Positions 5,759-12,934 of a stretch of DNA of 12,934 bases are shown piece by piece; the stretch's first letter is position 1; each line of letters starts with the position of its first letter. Below the pieces are notes generated by a model. It had not been told where the DNA came from and did no database searches. It saw only the letters and a list, made by a program, of their open reading frames with translations. Made by a program: the position numbers and the translations under genes. Source of the stretch: Deltaproteobacteria bacterium (GTDB lineage: Bacteria > Desulfobacterota > Desulfobaccia > Desulfobaccales > 0-14-0-80-60-11); NCBI GenBank assembly GCA_019308625.1, contig JAFDHU010000029.1:1-12934 (forward strand), read 5' to 3'.

Positions 5759-8700
5759 ATGTACATCAGCGGCTTTCACATAGAGGGCTTCGGCATCTAC
5801 CGCGGCCAAGGCCTCCACGGGCTGCCGCCGGGGCTGATTCTATTCGTAGGGGACAACGAAAGCGGCAAAACCACCCTGATGGCCTTCATCCGCACTGTGC
5901 TTTTCGGATTCAGGCGGAAGGGCTCCGGGAATGACTATCAGCCCCTCCTGGGGGGCAGCCACGGCGGGCGGCTCCTCCTCTGCATGCAGGACGGTCGCCT
6001 GGTCACAGTGGAACGCCTGGGCCGCCAGGCCACTATCCTTACCCCCGAGGAGGCCCCTCGCCGGGGGGAGCCCGGGGAACTCCTGTTGGGAGGAATGGAC
6101 CGGGACACCTTTGAGCACATCTTCGCCATCGGCCTCAAGGAGCTGCAGGGTCTGGAGGTGCTGACCCGAGAGGAGGTGCGGGGCCGCCTGTTTTCGGCCA
6201 GCGCCGGCTTGGGGCCGGCTTCCGTGCCCGCGGCCCTGAAAAGCATTGACGAAGAACTGGCCGCCCTTTGGGCCCCCCGGGCCAAAAGGCGCCTCAATAC
6301 CCTCTCCGACCGTCTCCGGGACCTCGCCAGAGACATCAAAAACGTGGAGGGACAGGCCGCTGCCTATGCCGCCTGCCGCCGTCAGAAGGAGAAACTGGAG
6401 GCCCGGGCCCGCCGGGAGTTTGAGGAACTGGAGAACCTGCGCCGCCGCCTGCGGCGCCTGGAGCAGTTGGAACAGGCCCGGGAACCCTGGGCCATGCTCC
6501 TCACCGCACAGCAGAAAGTGCAGGAATTGGAGGAGGTAAAAGACTTCCCGCCCCACGGCCTGGAGCAGCTGGAGCACCTTACCGAGGACCTGGAGCAGCT
6601 CGATCTCAGCCTTCGGGAGCGGGAGGCGGAAGCCGCCCGCCTGGCCGAGCGTCTGGAGCAGATTCCGGTGGATGAAGTCCTGCTGGCCCAGCGGGAGCAC
6701 ATTGAGGCAGCCTACGGTGAACGGGAAAAAATCGCTGCAGCCTTGGCGGAGCTCCCCCTGCTGCGCCGCCGCCTGAATCAAGCCCAGGAGGAGTTCCAGG
6801 GCCGCCTCCAGGATTTGGGCCCGGACTGGGACACCGCCCGCCTGAGCCGGGTGGACACCTCGGTGGCGGTGCGTCAGCAGGTGCAGGAGTTTGGCCGCCG
6901 GCTGATCCTTATGGAACGGCGTCTGGAGCAGCTCCAGATCCAGGAGAGGTTCCTGGAGGAGGAGACCGAGACCGCCCAACGGCAGCTGGAGGAGGCCCGC
7001 CGCCGCCTTGACCAGACCCCGCTGCCGGTCCCAGCCGACCCGGAAGAACTCCGGCAGAGAAAGGAAATCCTGAGCCTGCTCCGCACCCTGCGCCACCGGC
7101 TGGAGTTGTGGACCGCCCAGCTCCAGGAACGCCGGCTGCGCCAGGATGACGCCCGGCTGCGGCTGACTTTCCTCCGGCAGCAACTGGAGACTGGGTATAC
7201 TCCCCTCCCGTGGTGGCTGGGAATCCTGGTCGCCACCGCCGGCTTTGTGGCAAGCGCCTTTTTAAGCTTCTACACCTCTCCTCTGGCCGGCAATATGGCC
7301 GTCTTGCTGGCCATTTTTCTCGGGGCCGCGGCCTTCCTGTGGCACCGGCACCAGCTCAGGCAGGCCAGAGCCCGCCTGGCCCCCGTGGCAGATGAAATGC
7401 AACAGGTGAAAGATCGGATCCACACCCTGCAGGGGGAAATCGCCGAACTGGAAAGCCGCCTTCTGTCCGCTGAGGAGGAATTTTCGGATCGGGCTCGCCA
7501 AGTGGCCGACCCACCCCCCGAAGGGCTTGAGGACCTGGAGCGCCTAGCCGCTGACCTGGACCAAGCCGCTCAGGAGCTCCAGAATCGCCTGGCCTTAGAA
7601 CAGGAAATGAACCGGGCCGCGGCGCAACTGGCGGAAAGCCGGGAACGCTTGCAGCAGGCCGCCGAGGAAACCAGACAGGCCCGCCAGGAGTTGGAAGCCT
7701 GGCAGAGCAAGTGGCGCGCTTGGGCGGTGGAGCACGGCTTCACCCCCGAGCTGCAGCCGGAGGCCTTTGAGGCCGTGCTGCAGACAGTGGAGCGGGCCCG
7801 GGAGGCTTCGGCCAAAGTGGAAGAGGCCCGGCTGCGTCTCGGGGAGGCCGAGTCCTACCTGGCCGAGGCCCGCAGTCGCCTGAGGGCCTTGCTGGAGGCG
7901 TGTAGCCGCCCCCTTCCGGATGAGGCGGGGGTGGAGCACCTGGACGCCCTGCGGCGGGACCTGAAAGAGGCCCGGGAGAACCAGAAAACCAGGGGGGACC
8001 TGGAAAACCGCCTGACAGCCGCCCGGGAGCATCTGGAACACCTCAGGGCCCTGCAGGAAAACAAGCAGAAGGCCTTAGCCCGATTGCTGGAGCAGGCCGG
8101 GGCCCCGGACCCTGATGAATTCCGCCGCCGGGCCGGGCTCCATGAGGAGTATCAGCGGTGGCTCAAAAACCGGGAGGACAGCCGCATCGCCCTCCTGGCC
8201 CTCGCCGGCAGCCCTGAAGCCCTGGCTAGGCTCGAGCAGGAGCTGAGCCAGGAGGATGCCCTGGAGCTGGCCCGGGAAAAAGAAGCCCTGCTGGCCCGGG
8301 CCGCGGCCCTGTCTGACTCAGTGTCTGCCCTCAACCAGGAAGTTGGCCGTCTTCAGGAGCAACTGGAACACCTGGCCCGGGAGGAAACCCTGGGCGACCT
8401 GCTGCAGGAGCAGAGCCTGTTGGAAGAACAGTTTCAGGAAGCTATGCAACGCTGGGCGGTGCTGGTCCTCTGCCGCCACCTGGTGGAAGAGGCTCGGGGG
8501 GTGTATGAACGGGAGCGGCAGCCCCAGGTCATTCGGGAGGCCGACCGGTTTCTGGGACTCATGACCGGAGACCGCTACCGCTTGGTGGCTTCACTGGGCG
8601 ACCACAGCATTCAGTTGGAGGACCGTACCCTCCGGCGCAAAGACCAGATTCATTGGAGCGACGGCCTGGCGGACCAGGTGTACCTGGCGGTGCGCCTGGG

Positions 8701-8974
8701 ACTGGCCCGGGAATTCAGCCGCCATACCGAGCCGCTGCCGGTGATTCTGGACGATGTGCTGGTGAAGTTTGACCCCCGGCGCCGCCGGGGCGCCGCCCGG
8801 GTAATCCTGGAATTCGCCCGGGAGCAACAGGTGCTGCTGTTCACCTGCCATCCTGAATTTGCCGAAATTGTTGCCGCCCTGCAGCAGGAGGATTATCTTC
8901 AGGAAACACCGGTAGCGTATTTCCGTCTTTCCGACGGGACCATCCGGCCGGGCGATCCCCCCGGAATCGTCTGA
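5759..8974 (+). CDS. yhaN: YhaN-type SMC/Rad50-like coiled-coil ATPase with a central membrane hairpin
   Basis: This is the predicted ATPase partner of YhaO (1071 residues). Residues 1-170 form the N-terminal ATPase half: YISGFHIEGFGIYRG, then the Walker A motif GDNESGKTT (31-39, Lys37). Two long Leu/Glu/Arg-rich coiled coils span about 175-480 and 535-900. Between them, residues about 485-532 hold two hydrophobic segments (WWLGILVATAGFVASAFL and NMAVLLAIFLGAAAFLW), a predicted membrane hairpin. The Rad50 zinc-hook CxxC is absent; no Cys pair of that kind exists in the protein. The C-terminal half has a divergent ABC signature (HWSDGLADQVYLAVRLGLA, from 965), Walker B VILDD (Asp998, Asp999) and an H-loop His1031 (FTCHPEF). 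GGGAGG at 5741-5746 precedes the ATG by 12 bases. The likely role is in DNA-end processing or repair, possibly at the membrane. Confidence 0.92.
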   Translation: MYISGFHIEGFGIYRGQGLHGLPPGLILFVGDNESGKTTLMAFIRTVLFGFRRKGSGNDYQPLLGGSHGGRLLLCMQDGRLVTVERLGRQATILTPEEAPRRGEPGELLLGGMDRDTFEHIFAIGLKELQGLEVLTREEVRGRLFSASAGLGPASVPAALKSIDEELAALWAPRAKRRLNTLSDRLRDLARDIKNVEGQAAAYAACRRQKEKLEARARREFEELENLRRRLRRLEQLEQAREPWAMLLTAQQKVQELEEVKDFPPHGLEQLEHLTEDLEQLDLSLREREAEAARLAERLEQIPVDEVLLAQREHIEAAYGEREKIAAALAELPLLRRRLNQAQEEFQGRLQDLGPDWDTARLSRVDTSVAVRQQVQEFGRRLILMERRLEQLQIQERFLEEETETAQRQLEEARRRLDQTPLPVPADPEELRQRKEILSLLRTLRHRLELWTAQLQERRLRQDDARLRLTFLRQQLETGYTPLPWWLGILVATAGFVASAFLSFYTSPLAGNMAVLLAIFLGAAAFLWHRHQLRQARARLAPVADEMQQVKDRIHTLQGEIAELESRLLSAEEEFSDRARQVADPPPEGLEDLERLAADLDQAAQELQNRLALEQEMNRAAAQLAESRERLQQAAEETRQARQELEAWQSKWRAWAVEHGFTPELQPEAFEAVLQTVERAREASAKVEEARLRLGEAESYLAEARSRLRALLEACSRPLPDEAGVEHLDALRRDLKEARENQKTRGDLENRLTAAREHLEHLRALQENKQKALARLLEQAGAPDPDEFRRRAGLHEEYQRWLKNREDSRIALLALAGSPEALARLEQELSQEDALELAREKEALLARAAALSDSVSALNQEVGRLQEQLEHLAREETLGDLLQEQSLLEEQFQEAMQRWAVLVLCRHLVEEARGVYERERQPQVIREADRFLGLMTGDRYRLVASLGDHSIQLEDRTLRRKDQIHWSDGLADQVYLAVRLGLAREFSRHTEPLPVILDDVLVKFDPRRRRGAARVILEFAREQQVLLFTCHPEFAEIVAALQQEDYLQETPVAYFRLSDGTIRPGDPPGIV

Positions 8975-9008
8975 GGAGCAGCGCAGAGCCCATCGCCAGC
9001 GTATCCCC

Positions 9009-11267
9009 ATGAGTGAAAAAGTCTTTCTCCCGCCCATTGCCGTCCTGGGCCGCCTGTGCGGCATCCGGGCCGGTTTCCGGGACAACCAGGGCCGGCGGCA
9101 CCGTACCTCCCGGGCCACCTACCAGGCCCTGCTGAGTGCCATGGGGGTCCCCTGGGAGAATCCCGAGGTGCTACGCCTGGAAATTGAGCGCCGCCGGGCC
9201 CGGCTGACCGACCGGCTGCTGCAGCCGGTTACGGTGCTGCCGGCTGCCGCGTCCCTCTCTGCCCTGGCGGTCCCGGTGCGGTCCCGGCAACCCGCGCCCC
9301 CGCTTGAGCTGGAGGCGGTGCTGGAGTTCAACGGCGAGGGCGGACAAAGCTGGACCTGGGAGGGTTCTCCTGACTCAATTGCTCAGGCCGCAGTCCAGCA
9401 GGTCCCGGGTGGGTTCCGCACCTGGGTGAAGGTGCCACTGCCTGCGGAGCTGGAGGCCGGGTATTACGACCTGAAACTCTCGGTGCGCTCCCGGGAGGCT
9501 GAAGAGACGGCCACCAGCCTCCTGATTGTGCACCCCCTGACGGTGTATCAGCCCCCGAGCCTGGCCGGAGGCCGCCGCTTCTGGGGATTCAACCTGTGGG
9601 GATTCAACCTGCCCCTCTATGCCCTTAGCAGCCCCCGCAACTGGGGGATGGGGGACTTCACCGACCTGCGGGAGATGCTGGAGTTGGCCGGCGAACTGGG
9701 GGCGGCCTTTGTGGGGGTGAACCCCCTGCATGCGCCCCTGCCCTTAGCGCAGGCCGACCTGAGTCCCTATGCCCCTTCCTCCCGCCTGTTCACCAACTTC
9801 TTGTATCTGGACCTGGAAGAGGTGCCGGAACTGAGCGAATCTCCGGAAGCCCAAGCCCTTCTGGCCAACCCGGATTTCCAGGCCGCCCGGGCGCGCCTTC
9901 GCGCCGCGGAACTGGTGGACTATCCGGAGGTATTCCGCCTGAAGCGGCAATTACTGGGCTCGCTGTTCGCCGCTTTCCGGACACGTCACGGGGTGAAGGA
10001 GCCCAAAACGCCCCGGGCCCGCGCCTTCGCCCGGTTTGTACAGGAATCCGACCGGCTCCTGGAAAAATTCGCGGCCTTCTCGGCCTTGGCGGAGCATTGG
10101 CAGGAAAGCGACTGGCGCCGCTGGCCCCCCGAGTACCATCATCCCGACAGTCCGGCGGTGGCCGAATTCATCCAGGCACACCGACAGGAAACGCAATTCC
10201 ATCAGTATGTCCAATGGCTGGTGGTGGAGCAGTTGAGCCGGGCCAAGGGCCAGGCCTCGGCCTTCGGTCTGCCCTTCACCCTGTATCAAGACCTGCCCTT
10301 GGGGGCCATTGCCGGGGGCTTTGAGACCTGGGCCTATCCCGGTCTGTTCGCCCAAAAAGCCTCCATCGGCGCCCCCCCGGACGCCTTCAATCCCCGGGGC
10401 CAGGATTGGGGCCTCCCTCCCATGATTCCGGAGGTCCTGCGGGAACTCAGGCTCCAGCCGTTTATTCAAACTCTGCGGGCCAGCCTGCCGGAAGAAGGCA
10501 TACTGCGCCTGGACCACGTTATGGGTCTTTTCCGTTTGTTCTGGATTCCCCACACGGATAGCCGGGCGCCGGGGGCCTATGTGGAATATCCTGTCCGGGA
10601 GCTACTGGCCATCCTGGCTCTGGAGAGCCAACGGCGGCGCACCCTGATTGTCGGCGAGGATTTGGGCACGGTGGCCGCGCATATCCGCCGGGAGCTGAAA
10701 AAGCAGGGCATCTACTCCTACCGCGTGTTCTACTTTGAGCGAAACCCTGAGGGTGGGTTCAAGAAGCCGGAGCGCTACCCCCGCCGAGCCGTGGCCGCGG
10801 TGACCACCCATGACCTGCCCACCCTGACCGGGTATTGGGAAGGCCGGGATATCCGGCTCAAGCAGGCCCTTGACCTTTACCCCCGCCCCCGCCTGGCCGA
10901 CGAAGATCGACGCTGCCGGGAACGGGACCGGGAGAACCTGCTGGAAGCCCTGGCCCGGCGGGGGCTGCTTCCCGGCCTACCCGCCGCCGGCTCCCCCACC
11001 TGTCCGGAGGAAGTCCGCTTCGGCGTCCTGGAGTATCTGGGACAAAGTGCGGCAGCGCTGGTGGAAGTCCGCCTGGAGGAGGTCTTTGGCCTACCGGACC
11101 AGCAGAACCTGCCCGGCACCATCACCGAATACCCCAACTGGAGACGCAGGCTTCCGGTCAGCCCGGTCGGCATGCGACAGGCCCCGGAAATTAGGCGCCT
11201 GGCTGACTGCATGGCCCGCTGCGGCCGCCGCCACCAACCCGGAAACCGGCGACACAGTGAGGACTAG
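9009..11267 (+). CDS. malQ: 4-alpha-glucanotransferase (amylomaltase), GH77
   Basis: The enzyme transfers alpha-1,4-glucan segments between maltodextrins in cytoplasmic glycogen or maltodextrin metabolism. The protein has 752 residues and no signal peptide. The N-terminal 180 residues (LCGIRAGFRDNQGRRH, then YQALLSAMG) resemble the extra N-terminal region of the long E. coli-type MalQ. The GH77 barrel follows: NWGMGDFTDL, GVNPLHA, SPYAPSSR, then RLDHVMGLFRLFW with the nucleophile Asp502, VGEDLGTV with the acid/base Glu550 and TTHDLPTLTGYW with Asp602. The C-terminus keeps NLPGTITEYPNWRRRLPVS, so it is full length. A perfect 15-bp duplication doubles WGFNL at residues 192-201, where E. coli MalQ has a single WGACV before QLY. 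ATG 9009 has no close ribosome site; GAGGAG overlaps the end of yhaN about 30 bases upstream. The 34-bp gap suggests co-transcription with yhaN. Confidence 0.95.
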   Translation: MSEKVFLPPIAVLGRLCGIRAGFRDNQGRRHRTSRATYQALLSAMGVPWENPEVLRLEIERRRARLTDRLLQPVTVLPAAASLSALAVPVRSRQPAPPLELEAVLEFNGEGGQSWTWEGSPDSIAQAAVQQVPGGFRTWVKVPLPAELEAGYYDLKLSVRSREAEETATSLLIVHPLTVYQPPSLAGGRRFWGFNLWGFNLPLYALSSPRNWGMGDFTDLREMLELAGELGAAFVGVNPLHAPLPLAQADLSPYAPSSRLFTNFLYLDLEEVPELSESPEAQALLANPDFQAARARLRAAELVDYPEVFRLKRQLLGSLFAAFRTRHGVKEPKTPRARAFARFVQESDRLLEKFAAFSALAEHWQESDWRRWPPEYHHPDSPAVAEFIQAHRQETQFHQYVQWLVVEQLSRAKGQASAFGLPFTLYQDLPLGAIAGGFETWAYPGLFAQKASIGAPPDAFNPRGQDWGLPPMIPEVLRELRLQPFIQTLRASLPEEGILRLDHVMGLFRLFWIPHTDSRAPGAYVEYPVRELLAILALESQRRRTLIVGEDLGTVAAHIRRELKKQGIYSYRVFYFERNPEGGFKKPERYPRRAVAAVTTHDLPTLTGYWEGRDIRLKQALDLYPRPRLADEDRRCRERDRENLLEALARRGLLPGLPAAGSPTCPEEVRFGVLEYLGQSAAALVEVRLEEVFGLPDQQNLPGTITEYPNWRRRLPVSPVGMRQAPEIRRLADCMARCGRRHQPGNRRHSED
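9582..9611. repeat. Perfect 15-bp in-frame tandem duplication within malQ
   Basis: TGGGGATTCAACCTG occurs at 9582-9596 and again at 9597-9611, giving WGFNLWGFNL before PLYALSS. Homologous proteins have one copy at this point, just before the strand that precedes the NWGxGDF motif. The five extra residues are probably inserted at the entrance to the catalytic barrel. Confidence 0.95.
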
Positions 11268-11325
11268 ATTTTCCTTTTTGGTAAAAATGCCGATTCCATC
11301 CGAAAAACTGCGGTTCAATCTCCTG

Positions 11326-11331
11326 TGAGGT
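11326..11331 (+). promoter_or_regulatory. Ribosome binding site that decides the GH13 gene start
   Basis: TGAGGT lies just before ATG 11336. A GTG at 11330 in the same frame overlaps this site and would leave no ribosome site of its own, so ATG 11336 is preferred. Confidence 0.6.
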
Positions 11332-11335
11332 GCGC

Positions 11336-12658
11336 ATGACCGAACCTGCTCTGATTTACAACCTGTTCCCACCTCTGGTTGGCTCCATCCCCCGCTGGGA
11401 GGAACATCTGGATCGCATCGCGGCTATGGGCTTCAACTGGATTTTCCTGAATCCCATCCACCCCCCGGGCCTCTCCGGCAGCCTGTACGCGGTCAAAGAT
11501 TACTTCGCCATCAATCCCCTCTTTTATCCCGAATCCGGGCAGGACCCGGAGGCAGCCCTGAGGCACTTTCTGGAGGAGGCGGACCGGCGCGGCATCAAGG
11601 TCATGCTGGACCTGGTGCTCAACCACACGGCCATTGACTCCCCCTTGGTGGAGGAACACCCGGAATGGTACGCCAAGGAGGCCGACGGGAGCATCAAGCA
11701 CCCGGGGGCCATAGACCCGGCGGACGCCACCAAGGTGACCATCTGGGGGGACCTGGCAGAGCTGGCCTACTGGCCGGTGCCCGACCCGGAAGGATTGCTG
11801 CAGTTCTGGAAGGCGGTGATGGCCAAATACTTAGGACTGGGCTTTCTGGGCTTCCGGGCCGACGCCGCCTATAAAATCCCGGGCTGGTTCTGGCACTGGA
11901 TTATTGACGCGGCCAAGGACCTGGAGCCCCGGGTGCAGTTTTTCGCCGAAACCCTGGGCTGCCGCCTGGAGGAGCTGGAGCAACTGTCAGACGCCGGCTT
12001 TGACTACATCTGCAACAGCTCCAAATGGTGGGATTTTCAGGAAGAATGGTGCCTGGAGCAGTACAACCGCTTCCGCCATATCGCCCCGTCCATCAGCTTC
12101 CCCGAAACCCATGACACGGAGCGGCTGGCCGCCGAAACCGGGGGCAATGCCGCGGTGGCCCGCCAGCGCTACCTGTTTGCCGCCTTCTTCTCCACCGGCC
12201 TGATGATGCCAGTGGGCTTTGAATTCGGGTTTAAAAAGCACCTGCATGTGGTGCAAACCAGGCCGCAAGACTGGGAAACCCCCAGCTACGACCTCTCGGA
12301 CTTCATCAGCCGGGTTAACCACATGAAGCTCAATTGCCCGGTGCTGGTGGAGGAAGGGCCCATCAGCCGGATAAGCCCCAAAGGCAAGCCGGTGGTGGTG
12401 CTGCTGAAAAGCCGGGACCAGGGGCCGGGCCGGGTGCTGGCGGTGATCAACACCACCCCCAAAACCCAGAAGGTGTCTCTCCCGAAATTGGGCCGCCTCC
12501 TCGGCAAACCTGAGTCCGCTTGGCGGGATTTGACCCCGGAGGGCAAAAATCTTATCATAAAAGAAATGAAAAACTTTGCTCTCTCTCCCTTTGAGGTCAA
12601 ACTTTTCTTTAATCCCGAGGGAGAGCCTATGCCCATCAAAGCCAGAAAAAAGAAATAA
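11336..12658 (+). CDS. GH13 alpha-amylase family protein, cytoplasmic, subfamily unassigned
   Basis: This is a 440-residue alpha-glucan-active enzyme with the GH13 barrel. The four conserved regions are visible: DLVLNH (92-97); GFRADAA with Arg174 and the nucleophile Asp176; FFAETLG with the acid/base Glu205; and PETHDTE with the stabilising Asp260. The catalytic residues are therefore complete. The segment DSPLVEEHPEWYAKEADGSIKH recalls the GlgE-type maltosyltransferases (DHPWVKEHPEWF), but the protein is much shorter and lacks the GlgE N-terminal domain. A short beta-type C-terminal domain (from about residue 340) ends in a basic tail, KARKKK. No signal peptide is seen, so it acts inside the cell, probably together with MalQ 68 bp upstream. 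Whether it hydrolyses, transfers or phosphorolyses cannot be read from the sequence. Confidence 0.85.
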   Translation: MTEPALIYNLFPPLVGSIPRWEEHLDRIAAMGFNWIFLNPIHPPGLSGSLYAVKDYFAINPLFYPESGQDPEAALRHFLEEADRRGIKVMLDLVLNHTAIDSPLVEEHPEWYAKEADGSIKHPGAIDPADATKVTIWGDLAELAYWPVPDPEGLLQFWKAVMAKYLGLGFLGFRADAAYKIPGWFWHWIIDAAKDLEPRVQFFAETLGCRLEELEQLSDAGFDYICNSSKWWDFQEEWCLEQYNRFRHIAPSISFPETHDTERLAAETGGNAAVARQRYLFAAFFSTGLMMPVGFEFGFKKHLHVVQTRPQDWETPSYDLSDFISRVNHMKLNCPVLVEEGPISRISPKGKPVVVLLKSRDQGPGRVLAVINTTPKTQKVSLPKLGRLLGKPESAWRDLTPEGKNLIIKEMKNFALSPFEVKLFFNPEGEPMPIKARKKK

Positions 12659-12676
12659 CTCTGCCCGGATTTTTCC

Positions 12677-12682
12677 AGGAGG
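12677..12682 (+). promoter_or_regulatory. Ribosome binding site of the Ntn-hydrolase-like gene
   Basis: A full AGGAGG ends 4 bases before ATG 12687, which fixes the start and leaves Thr as residue 2. The spacing is on the short side. Confidence 0.75.
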
Positions 12683-12686
12683 CAGC

Positions 12687-12934
12687 ATGACCCAGGCCCT
12701 GGTGGCCTACAATCAGTACGGCATTATCCTGGCCACTGACAGCCGGGCCACCCGGTTTGATGAGGCGGGGCGCCCCAGCTACTTCAGCGTGGAAAAACTG
12801 TTCCCCCTGGGACGCCACTCTGCGGTGTTGAGCGGCGGCGCCGGGGTGAGCCTGCCCTTGTCCCTGGCCCTGCGCCAGGAGGTGAGCAAACGCCGGGGGC
12901 TGGAAGATATTGAAGATCTGGTGGACTTCAGCCT
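12687..12934 (+). CDS. Proteasome-type Ntn-hydrolase (beta-subunit/HslV/Anbu-like), 3'-partial
   Basis: Only the first 82 codons are inside the window. The pattern MTQALVAYNQYGIILATDSRAT matches the first two strands of proteasome beta-type subunits. If Met is removed, Thr becomes residue 1, Asp falls at position 17 and Arg at 19, as in the family. The Lys in VEKLFPLG fits the catalytic Lys33 with about three inserted residues. HSAVLSGGAG then matches the strand with the small-residue loop (compare AGFAG in HslV). The rest is a helical segment. The protein is therefore probably a cytoplasmic threonine peptidase or a related homologue. The branch (Anbu, BPH or other) is unclear, and no hslU-like ATPase is visible. 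It begins 28 bp after the GH13 gene and is probably in the same transcript. The call rests on motif reading of a fragment. Confidence 0.65.
   Translation, partial: MTQALVAYNQYGIILATDSRATRFDEAGRPSYFSVEKLFPLGRHSAVLSGGAGVSLPLSLALRQEVSKRRGLEDIEDLVDFS

Noticed and set aside
5840..7183. A 447-codon open frame on the - strand opposite yhaN
   Set aside because: It is a Leu/Gln/Gly-rich shadow of the coiled-coil codons with no domain signature.
11268..11335. Separate promoter or terminator between malQ and the GH13 gene
   Set aside because: Only short A/T tracts are present, with no convincing -35/-10 pair or stem with a T run.

Overview
This GC-rich window carries nine protein genes, all on the + strand and tightly packed, with no RNA gene, insertion sequence or CRISPR array that I can recognise. 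The combination of a PgpH-type c-di-AMP phosphodiesterase, PdxJ, a YhaO/YhaN pair and a proteasome-like Ntn-hydrolase fits a Gram-negative bacterium of the Desulfobacterota (old deltaproteobacteria) type. That placement is an inference from gene content and style, not a proven identification.

Region 1 (1-3692) is a housekeeping run. It holds the membrane HD-phosphohydrolase PgpH (5' end outside the window), the endoribonuclease YbeY, whose start lies 131 bp inside the end of pgpH, and the vitamin B6 enzyme PdxJ. The pgpH-ybeY neighbourhood is widely conserved. PgpH carries a perfect 102-bp in-frame tandem duplication in its extracytoplasmic domain.

Region 2 (3693-4459) holds a small MerR-type regulator between two structured spacers. 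The first spacer (219 bp) has three competing long-range inverted repeats and a plausible promoter. The second (188 bp) has a possible terminator, an interrupted stem and a well-spaced promoter-like pair that probably starts the next transcription unit.

Region 3 (4460-8974) is a YhaO/YhaN pair. YhaO is an SbcD/Mre11-type metallophosphoesterase. YhaN is an SbcC/Rad50-type coiled-coil ATPase in which a predicted two-helix membrane hairpin sits where Rad50 has its zinc hook.

Region 4 (9009-12934) holds two cytoplasmic alpha-glucan enzymes, a GH77 4-alpha-glucanotransferase (MalQ) and a GH13 family protein. They are followed by the first 82 codons of a proteasome-like Ntn-hydrolase that runs off the window. 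MalQ has a perfect 15-bp in-frame tandem duplication. Gaps from yhaO onward are short (21, 34, 68 and 28 bp), so DNA-end processing, glucan metabolism and a putative peptidase may share a transcript. No classical defence or mobile system is visible. The most open questions are the two in-frame duplications, the spacer RNA structures, the YhaN membrane hairpin and the Ntn-hydrolase.
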